Assembly (NCBI RefSeq): GCF_021375795.1
Contig: NZ_JAEIOI010000003.1
Span: forward strand, 496,001 to 560,000
DNA length: 64,000 nucleotides
Reading direction: 5' to 3'
DNA from: Pseudomonas anguilliseptica
Lineage (GTDB): Bacteria > Pseudomonadota > Gammaproteobacteria > Pseudomonadales > Pseudomonadaceae
In this document: piece by piece, positions 45,758 through 54,631 of the stretch
Layout of the letters: each line of letters begins with the position of its first letter
Position numbering within the stretch: position 1 is the first letter of the stretch
Notes under the pieces: model-generated
The model's input: only the letters and a program-made list of their open reading frames with translations
Databases searched by the model: none
What the model was told of the DNA's origin: nothing
Program-made: the position numbers and the translations under genes

Positions 45758-45798
45758 ATTATTTTATTTATATAAATCAAAGACTTATTAATTCTTGT

Positions 45799-45854
45799 GT
45801 CTTTATGACAGCAAGAATTTCGAGTCTTAATGACAGCTAACGTGTCCTTATGAC
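45799..45854. promoter_or_regulatory. Three NorR/FhpR-type enhancer sites between fhp and fhpR
   Basis: GTCTTTATGAC (45799-45809), GTCTTAATGAC (45824-45834) and GTCCTTATGAC (45844-45854) each fit GT-N7-AC and are nearly identical. They lie about 70-125 bases from the predicted sigma-54 start site, a usual enhancer distance. The third overlaps the fhpR start codon (45850-45852), which suggests that the regulator limits its own synthesis. Confidence 0.83.
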
Positions 45855-47463
45855 TGCAAACCCGCTGCTTACCGCGCTGATCCCCCTGGTCGCCGACCTG
45901 TCCCGCGAACTGCCGGAGGCCGAACGCTATCGCCGCCTGCTGCAGGCACTGCGGCAGCTGCTGCCGTGCGACGCCGTGGCGCTGCTTAAACTCGACGGCG
46001 ACGTGCTGATTCCGCTGGCCGTCGAAGGGCTGAGCGCCGACACCCTCGGCCGGCGCTTCAAGCTCGACGAACAGCCGCGCCTGCGGGCGTTATTGGCGCA
46101 ACGTGGGCCGATCCGCTTTGCCACCGATTGCGACATGCCCGACCCCTATGACGGCCTGGTCGACGGCCATCGCGGCCACCTGCCCGTGCATGACTGCCTC
46201 GGCTGCCCGCTGTATGTGCAGGACCAGCCTTGGGGTCTGCTGACCCTCGACTCGCTTGATCCAGCGAGCTTCGGCCGGGTTGATCTGGACAACCTGCACG
46301 CCTTTGCCAGCCTGGCCGCCGCCACCGTGATGGCCAATGAACGGATCAATGCGCTGTTGCAACACGCCGAAGATCAGCACCAGTTGGCCGAGGCTTACAA
46401 ACAGGCCGCCGGCCAGCAACGCCCGCGTGAACTGATCGGCCAGAGCGCCGTGCACAAGCGCCTGGCAGCTGAGATTGCGCTGGTCGGCAACAGCGAGCTG
46501 AGCGTGCTGATCAGCGGTGAAACCGGGGTTGGCAAGGAGCTGGTCGCCGAAGCCCTGCACGCCGCCTCGCCACGCGCGGCCAAACCACTGATCAGCCTCA
46601 ACTGCGCAGCACTGCCCGACAGCCTGGTGGAAAGCGAATTGTTCGGCCATGTACGCGGGGCCTTTACTGGCGCGCACAACGAGCGCCGTGGCAAGTTCGA
46701 ACTGGCCGACGGCGGCAGCCTGTTTCTCGATGAAATCGGCGAACTACCGCTGCCCGCGCAAGCCAAGCTGCTGCGCGTGCTGCAAAGCGGCCAGCTGCAA
46801 CGGGTGGGCGCCGATCAGGAACAGCGGGTCAACGTGCGCGTGCTGGCCGCCAGCAACCGCGACCTGGCTGAGGAAGTGCGCGCTGGACGCTTTCGCGCCG
46901 ACCTCTACCATCGCCTTAGCGTTTATCCCCTGAAAGTCCCGGCCCTGCGCGAGCGCGGCCGCGATATATTGCTGCTGGCCGGCTACTTTCTCGAAGAAAA
47001 CCGCGCACGCCTGGGGCTGCGCAGCCTGCGCCTGACCAGCGACGCCCAGGCCAGCCTGCTGGCGTACAACTGGCCGGGTAATGTGCGTGAACTCGAACAC
47101 CTGATCGGTCGCGCTGCACTCAAGGCACTGGCCAGTTGCAGCGAACGCCCGCGCATCCTCAGCATCGACAGCCCCCACTTCGACCTCCCGCAGCAGCAAG
47201 CCGCCGAGCCGCAGCCTGCGACAAGCAACCCGGTCATACAGGCCAACACCCTGCCCCTGCGCGAAGCCGTCGACGCCTACCAGAAACAGCTGATCAGCCA
47301 GACACTCGACCGCCACCAACACAAATGGGCCGCCGCCGCCCGCGAGCTGGGCATCGACCGCGCCAACCTGATCCGCCTGGCCAAGCGCTTGGGTTTGGAA
47401 AAACCGTCCGAGTTAATAAGTCTTGGCTCTGACCATGGTGCTCGCGATACAACGGCGACTTGA
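45850..47463 (+). CDS. fhpR: NO-responsive sigma-54 activator FhpR (NorR-like)
   Basis: A 537-residue enhancer-binding protein. Domains: N-terminal GAF sensor (residues about 1-170, where NorR proteins hold mononuclear iron), the AAA+ module with Walker A GETGVGKE, the sigma-54 contact loop GAFTGA, Walker B GGSLFLDEIGELP and the arginine-finger RFRADLYHRL, then a Fis-type helix-turn-helix (WAAAARELGIDRANLIRLAKRLG). It activates fhp on NO. The last 18 or so residues after KRLGLEKP are unlike the compact C-terminus I expect and run toward the accessory gene, suggesting the original end was altered. Confidence 0.94.
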   Translation: MTANPLLTALIPLVADLSRELPEAERYRRLLQALRQLLPCDAVALLKLDGDVLIPLAVEGLSADTLGRRFKLDEQPRLRALLAQRGPIRFATDCDMPDPYDGLVDGHRGHLPVHDCLGCPLYVQDQPWGLLTLDSLDPASFGRVDLDNLHAFASLAAATVMANERINALLQHAEDQHQLAEAYKQAAGQQRPRELIGQSAVHKRLAAEIALVGNSELSVLISGETGVGKELVAEALHAASPRAAKPLISLNCAALPDSLVESELFGHVRGAFTGAHNERRGKFELADGGSLFLDEIGELPLPAQAKLLRVLQSGQLQRVGADQEQRVNVRVLAASNRDLAEEVRAGRFRADLYHRLSVYPLKVPALRERGRDILLLAGYFLEENRARLGLRSLRLTSDAQASLLAYNWPGNVRELEHLIGRAALKALASCSERPRILSIDSPHFDLPQQQAAEPQPATSNPVIQANTLPLREAVDAYQKQLISQTLDRHQHKWAAAARELGIDRANLIRLAKRLGLEKPSELISLGSDHGARDTTAT

Positions 47464-47541
47464 TCAACTCCCAGCCCTTACAGCCAGTGCAGAAAGAGCA
47501 TTGAGTGCGACAGCAAAAACTAGAAATCGCTTACTGCTGAC

Positions 47542-49560
47542 TTATTCACTTTCCGTTGTTCTGTAGGCCTGCATCTGATGCGTGGGCGTTGTGGGGAAGG
47601 CCAGTTGCAAACGGCCGGTTTGAACCAACTGCTTTAAGTGCTGTTTGCGCAGGGAGTCAGCATTGCGGCTCAACAACTCGGCCAGACAGGTTCCAGTTAT
47701 GTAATGACCATGACAGACATCAACGATCGCGCGCTGCATTTCATCGGCATCCAGCTTGCGATAAGCCCGAGCCAACAAGGCACTCTCGACAAGGGCTCTA
47801 CGAAAGTCCTCATTCAACAGCGCAAGATCATCGATCAGAGGCGCATCCAATTTTTCTGTAAGCCTGCGGCCCTGGCTATCGCGCTGACAGCTTTTGTCAC
47901 CGCTCTCTGGCAAATGTCCGGAGCTGACCAGCAAATGTCCGGAGCTTCCGGCCAAATGTCCGGAGCTAACTAGCAAATGTCCGGAGCTGTCGGTCAAATA
48001 TTCGGAGCTCTCCGACAGATATTCGGAGCCACCGCCAAACACATCTTCCGGCGTTGGTAAACCTGCACCAGGCAAACAATAAACGGCACCACGACCGGGA
48101 TTGTGGCTTTCCAGAAACCCCGTTCGCACCAACCCTTGCAGCAATCGGGACGCCTCAAGCGACTGTATGCCTGTCATTTCCATTATTCGTGCATGGCTGA
48201 CGGTCCGCTCGGAAGCAGCGGCTGCCAGTGTCAGACGCTCATCGTGGGACAGCTGATCGAAGGCCATACCGAACTGCAATCGAAGAGCGGCGAGCACTTC
48301 TGCCGGCAACAGATCGACCATACGCAGCTCGAGCAATGTCTGGTTGTAAGGCTCAGCACGCTCGAACAGTGCAGGAGTGCGCCAGTGCCGGTCTTTCCAG
48401 CCCGCATAAATTTTCGGAATCCCCGAACCTGCCTGCTCACCCACACCAACGAAGCGGAACATCTTGTGCAGTGTGCGATTGCGGCAGTCATGCTCACCAC
48501 CGCGAATAGCCACCTCAGGTGGCACGCGCATTAACCCTGGATTACGAAACCCGAACATGTCCGGACGTTTGACAACCAGCACCGAGGCGCGATCAGAATA
48601 GTCCGCATGCACCAGCACATTGGCCAGCGCCTCGCGCAGTGCTACATGTACCGGCGTCTCGTCCTGACGCTCGCCTTTCTCAAGCTTGAATGGCACCTTC
48701 AGATCAGCCGTGAGCTTGAGGTAGACCTTGCGGTAGAAGTCGAACAGATTGCCCGACCATTTGCCGTCCAAGGTGACGCGATCCACCCAACGCAATTCGG
48801 TACGTGCTTCCGGTCGCTCCTGATAGTCGAGCATGTAGTTGGGCAACGCCTCCTGGATAGTGCTCATCCAACCGAACATCAGCAACCCCGCCAGAGTAAG
48901 GCCTGCAGTATCGTTCTCACGATCACGACGCCAGCCGCCAATCTGACGCAAGAACTCCTGATCCTCCAGCGTGTTCCACGGATGCACAGGATCACGGTTG
49001 GCAAATACCTGACGGTAGGCACGCAGGGTCTCGCCACACAGGTCGTCAAGATGGTAACCCTTGAGAATACGGTCATCACGACTGTCTTCCACCTGTTCGG
49101 CAAGCATCCGCTTTACATCTTCATCGGATACATGGCGGTCACCGTCATTCAGTCGGCGATAGGTATGGCCGAAGGGATTGGTCGTCAGATACACCGGGCG
49201 CTGTTTACGATTGGCGCGAGGCACATCCACCAACAGCAGAGTGCGGCCGCCCAGTTCGACCTCGCGCACGTTGCCATCGCTCAGCAGGTTGGCACTAACC
49301 TGCTTGCGGTTATTGAGATTGTCGAACAGCTCCTTTCGCACTTTGGCTGGGTTGACGATGCCTTCTACCTGGAACTGACCTTTCTTCTCCCGCACCCCGA
49401 GTAACACCACGCCGCCCTGGGTATTGGCAAAAGCGCTATAGGTCAGCCAGAAATCCTCCGGCAATGCACCCTGACCGTCACGCCCCGCCGCGAGCTTGCA
49501 TTCGAGATCGATGGATTCACGCAAGAGTTCAAGGTCGGAGGGGGAGTGGAGGTCGATCAT
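47542..49560 (-). CDS. AlbA_2/Schlafen-type DNA-binding protein with ATPase-like domain, accessory
   Basis: A 672-residue protein. The N-terminal AlbA_2 (Schlafen-like) domain starts ESIDLECKLA and includes YSAFANTQGGVVLLGVRE; a HATPase_c_4 segment (LREALANVLVHADYSDRASVL, then GSGIPKIYAGW) follows; then a winged-helix part, a linker of seven-residue SGHL repeats (DNA 47911-48030) and a C-terminal helical domain. Such proteins are annotated as transcriptional regulators or RecG-like helicases without firm function, and some are tied to phage defence. It lies between fhpR and tRNA-Arg with no syntenic partner I recall, so it is probably acquired. ATG has AGGA upstream. Confidence 0.85.
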   Translation of the reverse strand: MIDLHSPSDLELLRESIDLECKLAAGRDGQGALPEDFWLTYSAFANTQGGVVLLGVREKKGQFQVEGIVNPAKVRKELFDNLNNRKQVSANLLSDGNVREVELGGRTLLLVDVPRANRKQRPVYLTTNPFGHTYRRLNDGDRHVSDEDVKRMLAEQVEDSRDDRILKGYHLDDLCGETLRAYRQVFANRDPVHPWNTLEDQEFLRQIGGWRRDRENDTAGLTLAGLLMFGWMSTIQEALPNYMLDYQERPEARTELRWVDRVTLDGKWSGNLFDFYRKVYLKLTADLKVPFKLEKGERQDETPVHVALREALANVLVHADYSDRASVLVVKRPDMFGFRNPGLMRVPPEVAIRGGEHDCRNRTLHKMFRFVGVGEQAGSGIPKIYAGWKDRHWRTPALFERAEPYNQTLLELRMVDLLPAEVLAALRLQFGMAFDQLSHDERLTLAAAASERTVSHARIMEMTGIQSLEASRLLQGLVRTGFLESHNPGRGAVYCLPGAGLPTPEDVFGGGSEYLSESSEYLTDSSGHLLVSSGHLAGSSGHLLVSSGHLPESGDKSCQRDSQGRRLTEKLDAPLIDDLALLNEDFRRALVESALLARAYRKLDADEMQRAIVDVCHGHYITGTCLAELLSRNADSLRKQHLKQLVQTGRLQLAFPTTPTHQMQAYRTTESE
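47911..48030 (-). repeat. Six tandem 21-base repeats inside the AlbA_2 gene
   Basis: Repeat starts at 47911, 47932, 47953, 47974, 47995 and 48016, exactly 21 bases apart. The core CAAATGTCCGGAGCT is identical in the first four; the last two read CAAATATTCGGAGCT and CAGATATTCGGAGCC. Each unit encodes seven residues of the kind SGHLxxS or SEYLxxS. In frame throughout. Confidence 0.95.
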
Positions 49561-49782
49561 TGCTGAAGTATTCCTGCTTAAAAGGACTGCGGCTAACAGA
49601 GCATAAACTCTTCAACCTGGCCGAATGTATTTCGCGCAGGTTGCCCCTGCAGCCTCAGCTGTAATTTTCATCGAGACGAAAGATTGGCGTTGATGCTTTA
49701 TCTCGAGAGGCGCCACACTTTTTCAAAGTTCCGTTGGCATACAAACGGGCATACTTGAATAGAAGTAGACAGACAAAACAAG
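49561..49782. other. Gap between the AlbA_2 gene and the tRNA terminator
   Basis: No gene and no convincing integrase remnant. It would hold the promoter of the AlbA_2 gene. I looked for a copy of the tRNA-Arg 3' end here and near 47464-47541 and found none. Confidence 0.5.
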
Positions 49783-49805
49783 AAAGCCCGCACTAGGCGG
49801 GCTTT
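49783..49805 (-). terminator. Terminator after tRNA-Arg
   Basis: aaagcccgc-acta-ggcgggcttt, followed on the minus strand by TTCTTGTTTTG. It ends 34 bases past the 3' end of the tRNA. Confidence 0.85.
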
Positions 49806-49839
49806 CAGGGTGTTTCCAGTGCATATGGAAACCAGTATG

Positions 49840-49916
49840 TGGCGCACCAGGCGGGATTCGAACCCACGACCCCTGCCTTCGGAGGGCAGTACTCTATCCA
49901 GCTGAGCTACTGGTGC
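49840..49916 (-). tRNA. tRNA-Arg, anticodon CCG
   Basis: 77 bases. The acceptor arms GCACCAG and CTGGTGC pair; the D arm is CTCAGCTGGATAGAG; the anticodon stem CTGCC/GGCAG encloses the loop CTCCGAA with anticodon CCG; the T loop is GGTTCGAATCC; and CCA is encoded at the 3' end (49840-49842). It reads CGG codons. Confidence 0.97.
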
Positions 49917-50029
49917 AGCGCGGGCGCAATCATACGCATGTCGCTGGCGGGCGTCCATGCCGCTGCCTTGTTCGCGATTCTGCACGCAATCATCCCTGCA
50001 GCTGTCTATGCCTATAAAAGCCTTGAATA

Positions 50030-50112
50030 AACGCATTATTGCGTTAATTTTTTCGAACAGGCTCTTGCCCTTTACCCCTCTTGACCCTAGGATTCGTTTG
50101 AGATTTCAAACG
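50030..50112. promoter_or_regulatory. Two inverted repeats upstream of gabD
   Basis: AACGCA-TTAT-TGCGTT (50030-50045) and CGTTTGA-GATT-TCAAACG (50095-50112), both perfect. The second, a seven-base-arm dyad 142 bases before gabD, is a candidate operator. I see no other structure in the 49917-50253 gap apart from the tRNA promoter, which must lie close to 49920-49960. Confidence 0.5.
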
Positions 50113-50253
50113 CTCTTGCTGAAAATCCTATGCGGCTCGTACTTCCACCGCTGATTTGCAGCCTGAGCCAACGGATAAAGCCCAGGTGTGCCGCCGTGCG
50201 GTGCATTCGATGACACGTACCGATGCCAGGGTGTCGGAATTTAGGAGACTGCC

Positions 50254-51702
50254 ATGCAACTGAAAGACACCCAGCTGTTCCGTCAGCAGGCTTATATCGA
50301 CGGTACCTGGCTGGACGCCGACAACGGCCAGACCATCAAGGTCAACAACCCGGCCACCGGCGAGATCATTGGTAGCGTGCCGAAGATGGGCGCTGCGGAG
50401 ACCCGTCGTGCCATCGAAGCTGCCGACCGTGCCTTGCCGGCCTGGCGCGCGCTGACTGCCAAGGAGCGTGCGGGCAAGCTGCGCCGCTGGTTCGAGCTGT
50501 TGATGGAGAACCAGGACGACCTCGGCCGCCTGATGACCCTGGAACAGGGCAAGCCGCTGGCCGAAGCCAAGGGCGAGATCGCCTATGCAGCGTCCTTTAT
50601 CGAGTGGTTCGCCGAAGAAGCCAAGCGCGTGTATGGCGATGTGATCCCAGGGCACCAGCCGGACAAGCGCCTGATCGTCATTAAACAGCCAATCGGCGTC
50701 ACTGCCGCCATTACCCCGTGGAACTTCCCGGCGGCGATGATCACCCGTAAAGCCGGCCCAGCCCTGGCCGCCGGTTGCACCATGGTGATCAAGCCGGCTT
50801 CGCAGACGCCGTTCTCCGCCCTGGCCCTGGTTGAACTGGCGCACCGCGCCGGCATCCCGAAAGGCGTATTGAGCGTGGTCACCGGCAGTGCCGGCGAAGT
50901 CGGCGGCGAGCTGACCAGTAACCCGATCGTGCGCAAGCTGAGCTTCACCGGCTCGACCGAAATTGGTCGCCAGCTGATGGCCGAGTGCGCCAAGGACATC
51001 AAGAAAGTCTCGCTGGAACTGGGTGGCAACGCGCCGTTTATCGTGTTCGACGATGCCGACCTGGATAAGGCCGTCGAAGGCGCGCTGATCTCCAAATACC
51101 GCAACAACGGCCAGACCTGCGTGTGCGCCAACCGCCTGTACATTCAGGACGGCGTATACGACGCCTTCGCCGAGAAGCTGGCCGCCGCCGTGGCCAAACT
51201 GCAGATCGGTAATGGCCTGGATGAAGGCACCACCACTGGTCCGCTGATCGACGAAAAGGCCATGGCCAAGGTTCAGGAACACATCGAGGACGCCGTGAGC
51301 AAAGGCGCGCGCCTGCTCGCCGGCGGCAAGCCGCACGCCCTGGGTGGCAGCTTCTTCGAGCCGACCATTCTGGTCGACGTACCGAAAACCGCCGCGGTGG
51401 CCAAGGAAGAAACTTTCGGCCCGCTGGCGCCGCTGTTCCGCTTCAAGGACGAGGCCGAAGTGATCGCCATGTCCAACGACACCGAGTTCGGCCTGGCCTC
51501 GTATTTCTATGCCCGTGACCTGGGTCGCGTGTTCCGTGTGGCGGAAGCCCTGGAATACGGTATGGTCGGCGTCAACACCGGGTTGATCTCCAATGAAGTC
51601 GCGCCGTTCGGCGGCGTGAAAGCCTCGGGCCTCGGCCGTGAAGGCTCGAAGTACGGCATTGAGGATTACCTGGAAATCAAATACCTCTGCCTGGGCATCT
51701 AA
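50254..51702 (+). CDS. gabD: Succinate/glutarate-semialdehyde dehydrogenase
   Basis: A 482-residue NADP-dependent aldehyde dehydrogenase. Catalytic Glu255 (ELGGN) and nucleophile Cys289 (GQTC) are present, as are TPWNFPAAM and FTGSTEIGRQL of the cofactor site, and ESFGP-like EETFGPLAPLF. It converts succinate semialdehyde to succinate and, in pseudomonads, also glutarate semialdehyde to glutarate (DavD activity). Upstream AGGAG is seven to eight bases from ATG. A hairpin (51719-51752) lies between it and gabT. Confidence 0.96.
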   Translation: MQLKDTQLFRQQAYIDGTWLDADNGQTIKVNNPATGEIIGSVPKMGAAETRRAIEAADRALPAWRALTAKERAGKLRRWFELLMENQDDLGRLMTLEQGKPLAEAKGEIAYAASFIEWFAEEAKRVYGDVIPGHQPDKRLIVIKQPIGVTAAITPWNFPAAMITRKAGPALAAGCTMVIKPASQTPFSALALVELAHRAGIPKGVLSVVTGSAGEVGGELTSNPIVRKLSFTGSTEIGRQLMAECAKDIKKVSLELGGNAPFIVFDDADLDKAVEGALISKYRNNGQTCVCANRLYIQDGVYDAFAEKLAAAVAKLQIGNGLDEGTTTGPLIDEKAMAKVQEHIEDAVSKGARLLAGGKPHALGGSFFEPTILVDVPKTAAVAKEETFGPLAPLFRFKDEAEVIAMSNDTEFGLASYFYARDLGRVFRVAEALEYGMVGVNTGLISNEVAPFGGVKASGLGREGSKYGIEDYLEIKYLCLGI

Positions 51703-51718
51703 CCCGGCGAAGTAACCC

Positions 51719-51756
51719 CGCAGAGGCGCACGAGAGCGCTGCGCCTTCTGCGTTTA
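51719..51756 (+). terminator. Hairpin between gabD and gabT (terminator-like)
   Basis: CGCAGAGGCGCA pairs with TGCGCCTTCTGCG with one bulge, followed by TTTAT. It lies 17 bases after gabD and 115 bases before gabT, so it may partly end gabD transcripts. Confidence 0.6.
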
Positions 51757-51870
51757 TATGGACATAGCTGTGCCCGGGCGTACTGCGGCAGTCGATCATC
51801 GAATACTGCCAAGTCGCACCGGTGACACATCCTTGAACCACGCCGAGATTGACCGGCGAATGAGGACATC

Positions 51871-53151
51871 ATGAGCAAGACCAACGAATCCCTGATGCAA
51901 CGCCGCACCGCTGCCGTTCCGCGCGGCGTGGGCCAGATCCACCCGATTTTTGCCGAGCGCGCGGAAAACGCCAGCGTGTGGGACGTCGAAGGCCGCGAGT
52001 ACATCGACTTCGCCGGCGGCATCGCCGTGCTGAACACCGGCCACCTGCACCCGAAAGTGGTTGCGGCGGTGCAAGAGCAGCTGACCAAGCTGTCGCACAC
52101 CTGCTTCCAGGTGCTGGCCTATGAGCCCTACGTCGAGCTGTGCGAAGAAATCGCCAAGCGCGTACCGGGCAACTTTGCCAAGAAGACCCTGCTGGTTACC
52201 TCCGGCTCCGAAGCCGTCGAAAACGCCGTGAAGATTGCCCGCGCCGCCACTGGCCGTGCCGGCGTGATCGCCTTCACCGGGGCCTATCACGGCCGCACCA
52301 TGATGACCCTGAGCCTGACCGGCAAGGTTGTACCGTACTCCGCCGGCATGGGCCTGATGCCGGCCGGCGTGTACCGCGCCCAGTCGCCGTGCGAACTGCA
52401 TGGCGTGAGCGAGGACGAGTCCATCGCCAGCATCGAGCGCATTTTCAAGAACGATGCGCAGCCGCAGGACATCGCCGCGATCATCATCGAGCCGGTGCAG
52501 GGTGAAGGCGGTTTCTACACTAACTCCCCGGCCTTTATGCAGCGCCTGCGTGCCCTGTGCGACGAGCACGGCATCCTGCTGATCGCTGACGAAGTGCAAA
52601 CCGGCGCAGGCCGTACCGGCACCTTCTTCGCCACCGAGCAACTGGGCGTGGTGCCGGACCTGACCACTTTCGCCAAATCCGTTGGCGGCGGCTTCCCGAT
52701 CTCCGGCGTGTGCGGCAAAGCCGAAATCATGGACGTGATCGCCCCTGGCGGCCTGGGCGGCACCTATGCCGGTAGCCCGATTGCCTGCGCGGCAGCCCTG
52801 GCCGTACTCAAGGTATTCGACGAAGAGAAACTGCTGGAGCGCTCGCAAGCCCTGGGCGAGAAGGTCAAGGCTGGTCTGCGCGCGATCCAGGCCAAGCACA
52901 AGGTGATTGGCGACGTACGCGGCCTGGGCTCGATGATTGCCATCGAACTGTTCGAGACCGACGAGAAGCGCACGCCGGCAGCTGCCCTGGTCGGCAAGAT
53001 CGTCGCCCGCGCCCGCGAGAAAGGCCTGATCCTGCTGTCGTGCGGCACCTACTACAACGTGATCCGCTTCCTGATGCCCGTCACCATCCCTGACGCGCAA
53101 CTGGAAAAAGGCCTCGCCATCGTCGCCGAATGCTTCGACGAACTGGCCTGA
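51871..53151 (+). CDS. gabT: 4-aminobutyrate / 5-aminovalerate aminotransferase
   Basis: A 426-residue class III PLP aminotransferase. PLP lysine is Lys269 (TFAKSVGGG), preceded by LLIADEVQTGAGRTG with Asp240, and GSEAVENAVKIAR and AYHGRTMMTLSLTG hold phosphate and substrate contacts. It moves the amino group of GABA or 5-aminovalerate to 2-oxoglutarate. In P. putida and P. aeruginosa the gabDT-like pair works in lysine breakdown through 5-aminovalerate (DavT). ATG has GAGG upstream. A strong bidirectional terminator follows. Confidence 0.96.
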   Translation: MSKTNESLMQRRTAAVPRGVGQIHPIFAERAENASVWDVEGREYIDFAGGIAVLNTGHLHPKVVAAVQEQLTKLSHTCFQVLAYEPYVELCEEIAKRVPGNFAKKTLLVTSGSEAVENAVKIARAATGRAGVIAFTGAYHGRTMMTLSLTGKVVPYSAGMGLMPAGVYRAQSPCELHGVSEDESIASIERIFKNDAQPQDIAAIIIEPVQGEGGFYTNSPAFMQRLRALCDEHGILLIADEVQTGAGRTGTFFATEQLGVVPDLTTFAKSVGGGFPISGVCGKAEIMDVIAPGGLGGTYAGSPIACAAALAVLKVFDEEKLLERSQALGEKVKAGLRAIQAKHKVIGDVRGLGSMIAIELFETDEKRTPAAALVGKIVARAREKGLILLSCGTYYNVIRFLMPVTIPDAQLEKGLAIVAECFDELA

Positions 53152-53160
53152 TAGACCGCT

Positions 53161-53196
53161 GCAATAAAAAACCCGCTTCGGCGGGTTTTTTATTGC
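53161..53196. terminator. Strong bidirectional terminator after gabT
   Basis: GCAATAAAAAACCCGC-TTCG-GCGGGTTTTTTATTGC: perfect 16-base arms, UUCG loop and long A/T tracts on both sides. Confidence 0.96.
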
Positions 53197-53404
53197 ACGC
53201 TATCTTGCCAAAACCCCTTGCAAAGGCCCTTTGTAGGACAAACAAGCCGCTCTAGCACGGCACATTCAGCTATGATGCAAAACCTGACGAAATGCTCAAC
53301 AGTTCGTCGGGCTGCGCTGGTTATTCACGGGTTGCTGGGTAGACTGCGCGCCGTCATCACGATGACGCCATTATTTTGCTACTACGTTTTTTCCTGAGGT
53401 TTCC

Positions 53405-54616
53405 ATGACTGTCCCGGCCAAGGCTCCGGAGATTCTGATCGCCGAAGCAGAACCCTGGACTGCTGACCTGCTCGTGCAACTGGTACGCGATGTGCGGCCG
53501 GATGCGCGCATCCTGCAGGTTACCGATGGCGAAGCCGCATTGGCCAAGTGCAAACGCCGCCTGCCTAGCCTGGTGATCGCCGATGGCGACCTGCCCGGCA
53601 TTGATGGCCTGGAACTGCTGCGTCAGCTGCGCCGCCACCCGCGTACGCCGGCCCTGCCGTTTATCCTGATCAGCGGTCGCCTGGACGCCAACAGCGTGCG
53701 CGCCGCGCGGCCGCTGGCACCCACCGCCTACCTGGCCAAACCCTTCAATGCCGAACAGCTGCGTCAGCGTCTGCTCGGCATCCTCGGCAATCCGTCGAAT
53801 TCGACCCCGGAAGCCAGTACACCGCTACTGGTCAACAGCCTGGATGATTACCTCAATGCCGTGCGCGAAGAGGGTCAGGGCGCACCGCTGCTGGAGTCAG
53901 TCAGGGATTCCGTCAGCCAGTGCCTGAACGGTGACGACACCGACCTGCGCGAGCTGGAAGACGTATTTGCCCGTGACCCACAGATTACCGCCCGCCTGAT
54001 TGCTGCAGCCAACAGCGCCGCACAGCACCAGGGCATGCCCTGCCAGACGCTCAACCAGGCCCTGCCGCGCCTGGGCCTGGCGCGCACGCTCAATCTGGTA
54101 TTGGGCATGGCCGTGCAGCGCAATGCACGACTTAGCGACCCACGCCTGGCCGAGCTGGCCAGCAGTGCCTGGGACAACGCCCAGCGCAGCGCCGAGCTGG
54201 CGCACTGGCTGGCCAGTGAGCTGCAACTGGACGCTGAGCTGTGCTTCACCGCCGGCCTGCTGCACAACATTGGTGAACTGGCCTTGCTGCGCAGCCTGCA
54301 GGATTGGCAGGACGCTGGCGGCACCCTGCGCGACGAGGATATTCAGCAGAGTTTCCAGCAACGCGCCGCCAGCTTTGGTTCGGCACTGCGCATTCGCTGG
54401 CGCCTGCCATTTGGCCTGCGCGAGCTGATCGCGGCGTTCTACAACCTGGGCAGCGGCGTGTTTAGCCGCGAAGCACTGGTGCTCAATCTGGTGTGCATGA
54501 TCCTGCGCCTGCGCAGTAACCAGTCGCCGAAAGAGCTGCGTGATGAGCGCTGTGTGCGCATGCTGCGCCTGGACCTCAACCTGCTGGAGCGCATCCCGCT
54601 GGCCGCAGCTGCCTGA
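53405..54616 (+). CDS. Response-regulator receiver + HDOD domain protein
   Basis: A 403-residue two-domain protein. The receiver domain (residues 8-125) has the phosphoacceptor region LVIADGDLPGIDG, the conserved LISG and the Lys in YLAKPF. The HDOD domain (about 160-400) has DPQITARLIAAANSA, LPRLGLARTLNLVLGMAV and FTAGLLHNIGELALL. HDOD proteins are catalytically silent relatives of HD phosphodiesterases used in signalling; the histidine kinase partner is not in the window. GAGG precedes ATG. A counterpart follows gabT in PAO1 (PA0267, from memory). The 53197-53404 gap must hold its promoter. Confidence 0.87.
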   Translation: MTVPAKAPEILIAEAEPWTADLLVQLVRDVRPDARILQVTDGEAALAKCKRRLPSLVIADGDLPGIDGLELLRQLRRHPRTPALPFILISGRLDANSVRAARPLAPTAYLAKPFNAEQLRQRLLGILGNPSNSTPEASTPLLVNSLDDYLNAVREEGQGAPLLESVRDSVSQCLNGDDTDLRELEDVFARDPQITARLIAAANSAAQHQGMPCQTLNQALPRLGLARTLNLVLGMAVQRNARLSDPRLAELASSAWDNAQRSAELAHWLASELQLDAELCFTAGLLHNIGELALLRSLQDWQDAGGTLRDEDIQQSFQQRAASFGSALRIRWRLPFGLRELIAAFYNLGSGVFSREALVLNLVCMILRLRSNQSPKELRDERCVRMLRLDLNLLERIPLAAAA

Positions 54617-54631
54617 CACCTGCCGCCCGGC

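Noticed and set aside
47911..48030. Phased 21-base repeats as a possible CRISPR array
   Set aside because: Units are directly adjacent without spacers, in frame and coding, so this is a protein linker repeat.
49561..49839. Integration site or integrase remnant beside tRNA-Arg
   Set aside because: No second copy of the tRNA 3' end found by eye, and no recombinase motif; insertion remains only a suspicion.
49698..50036. 112-codon minus-strand frame spanning the tRNA
   Set aside because: Reads through tRNA-Arg and its terminator; a familiar false gene.
51796..53100. Minus-strand frame of 434 codons
   Set aside because: Antisense shadow of gabT.
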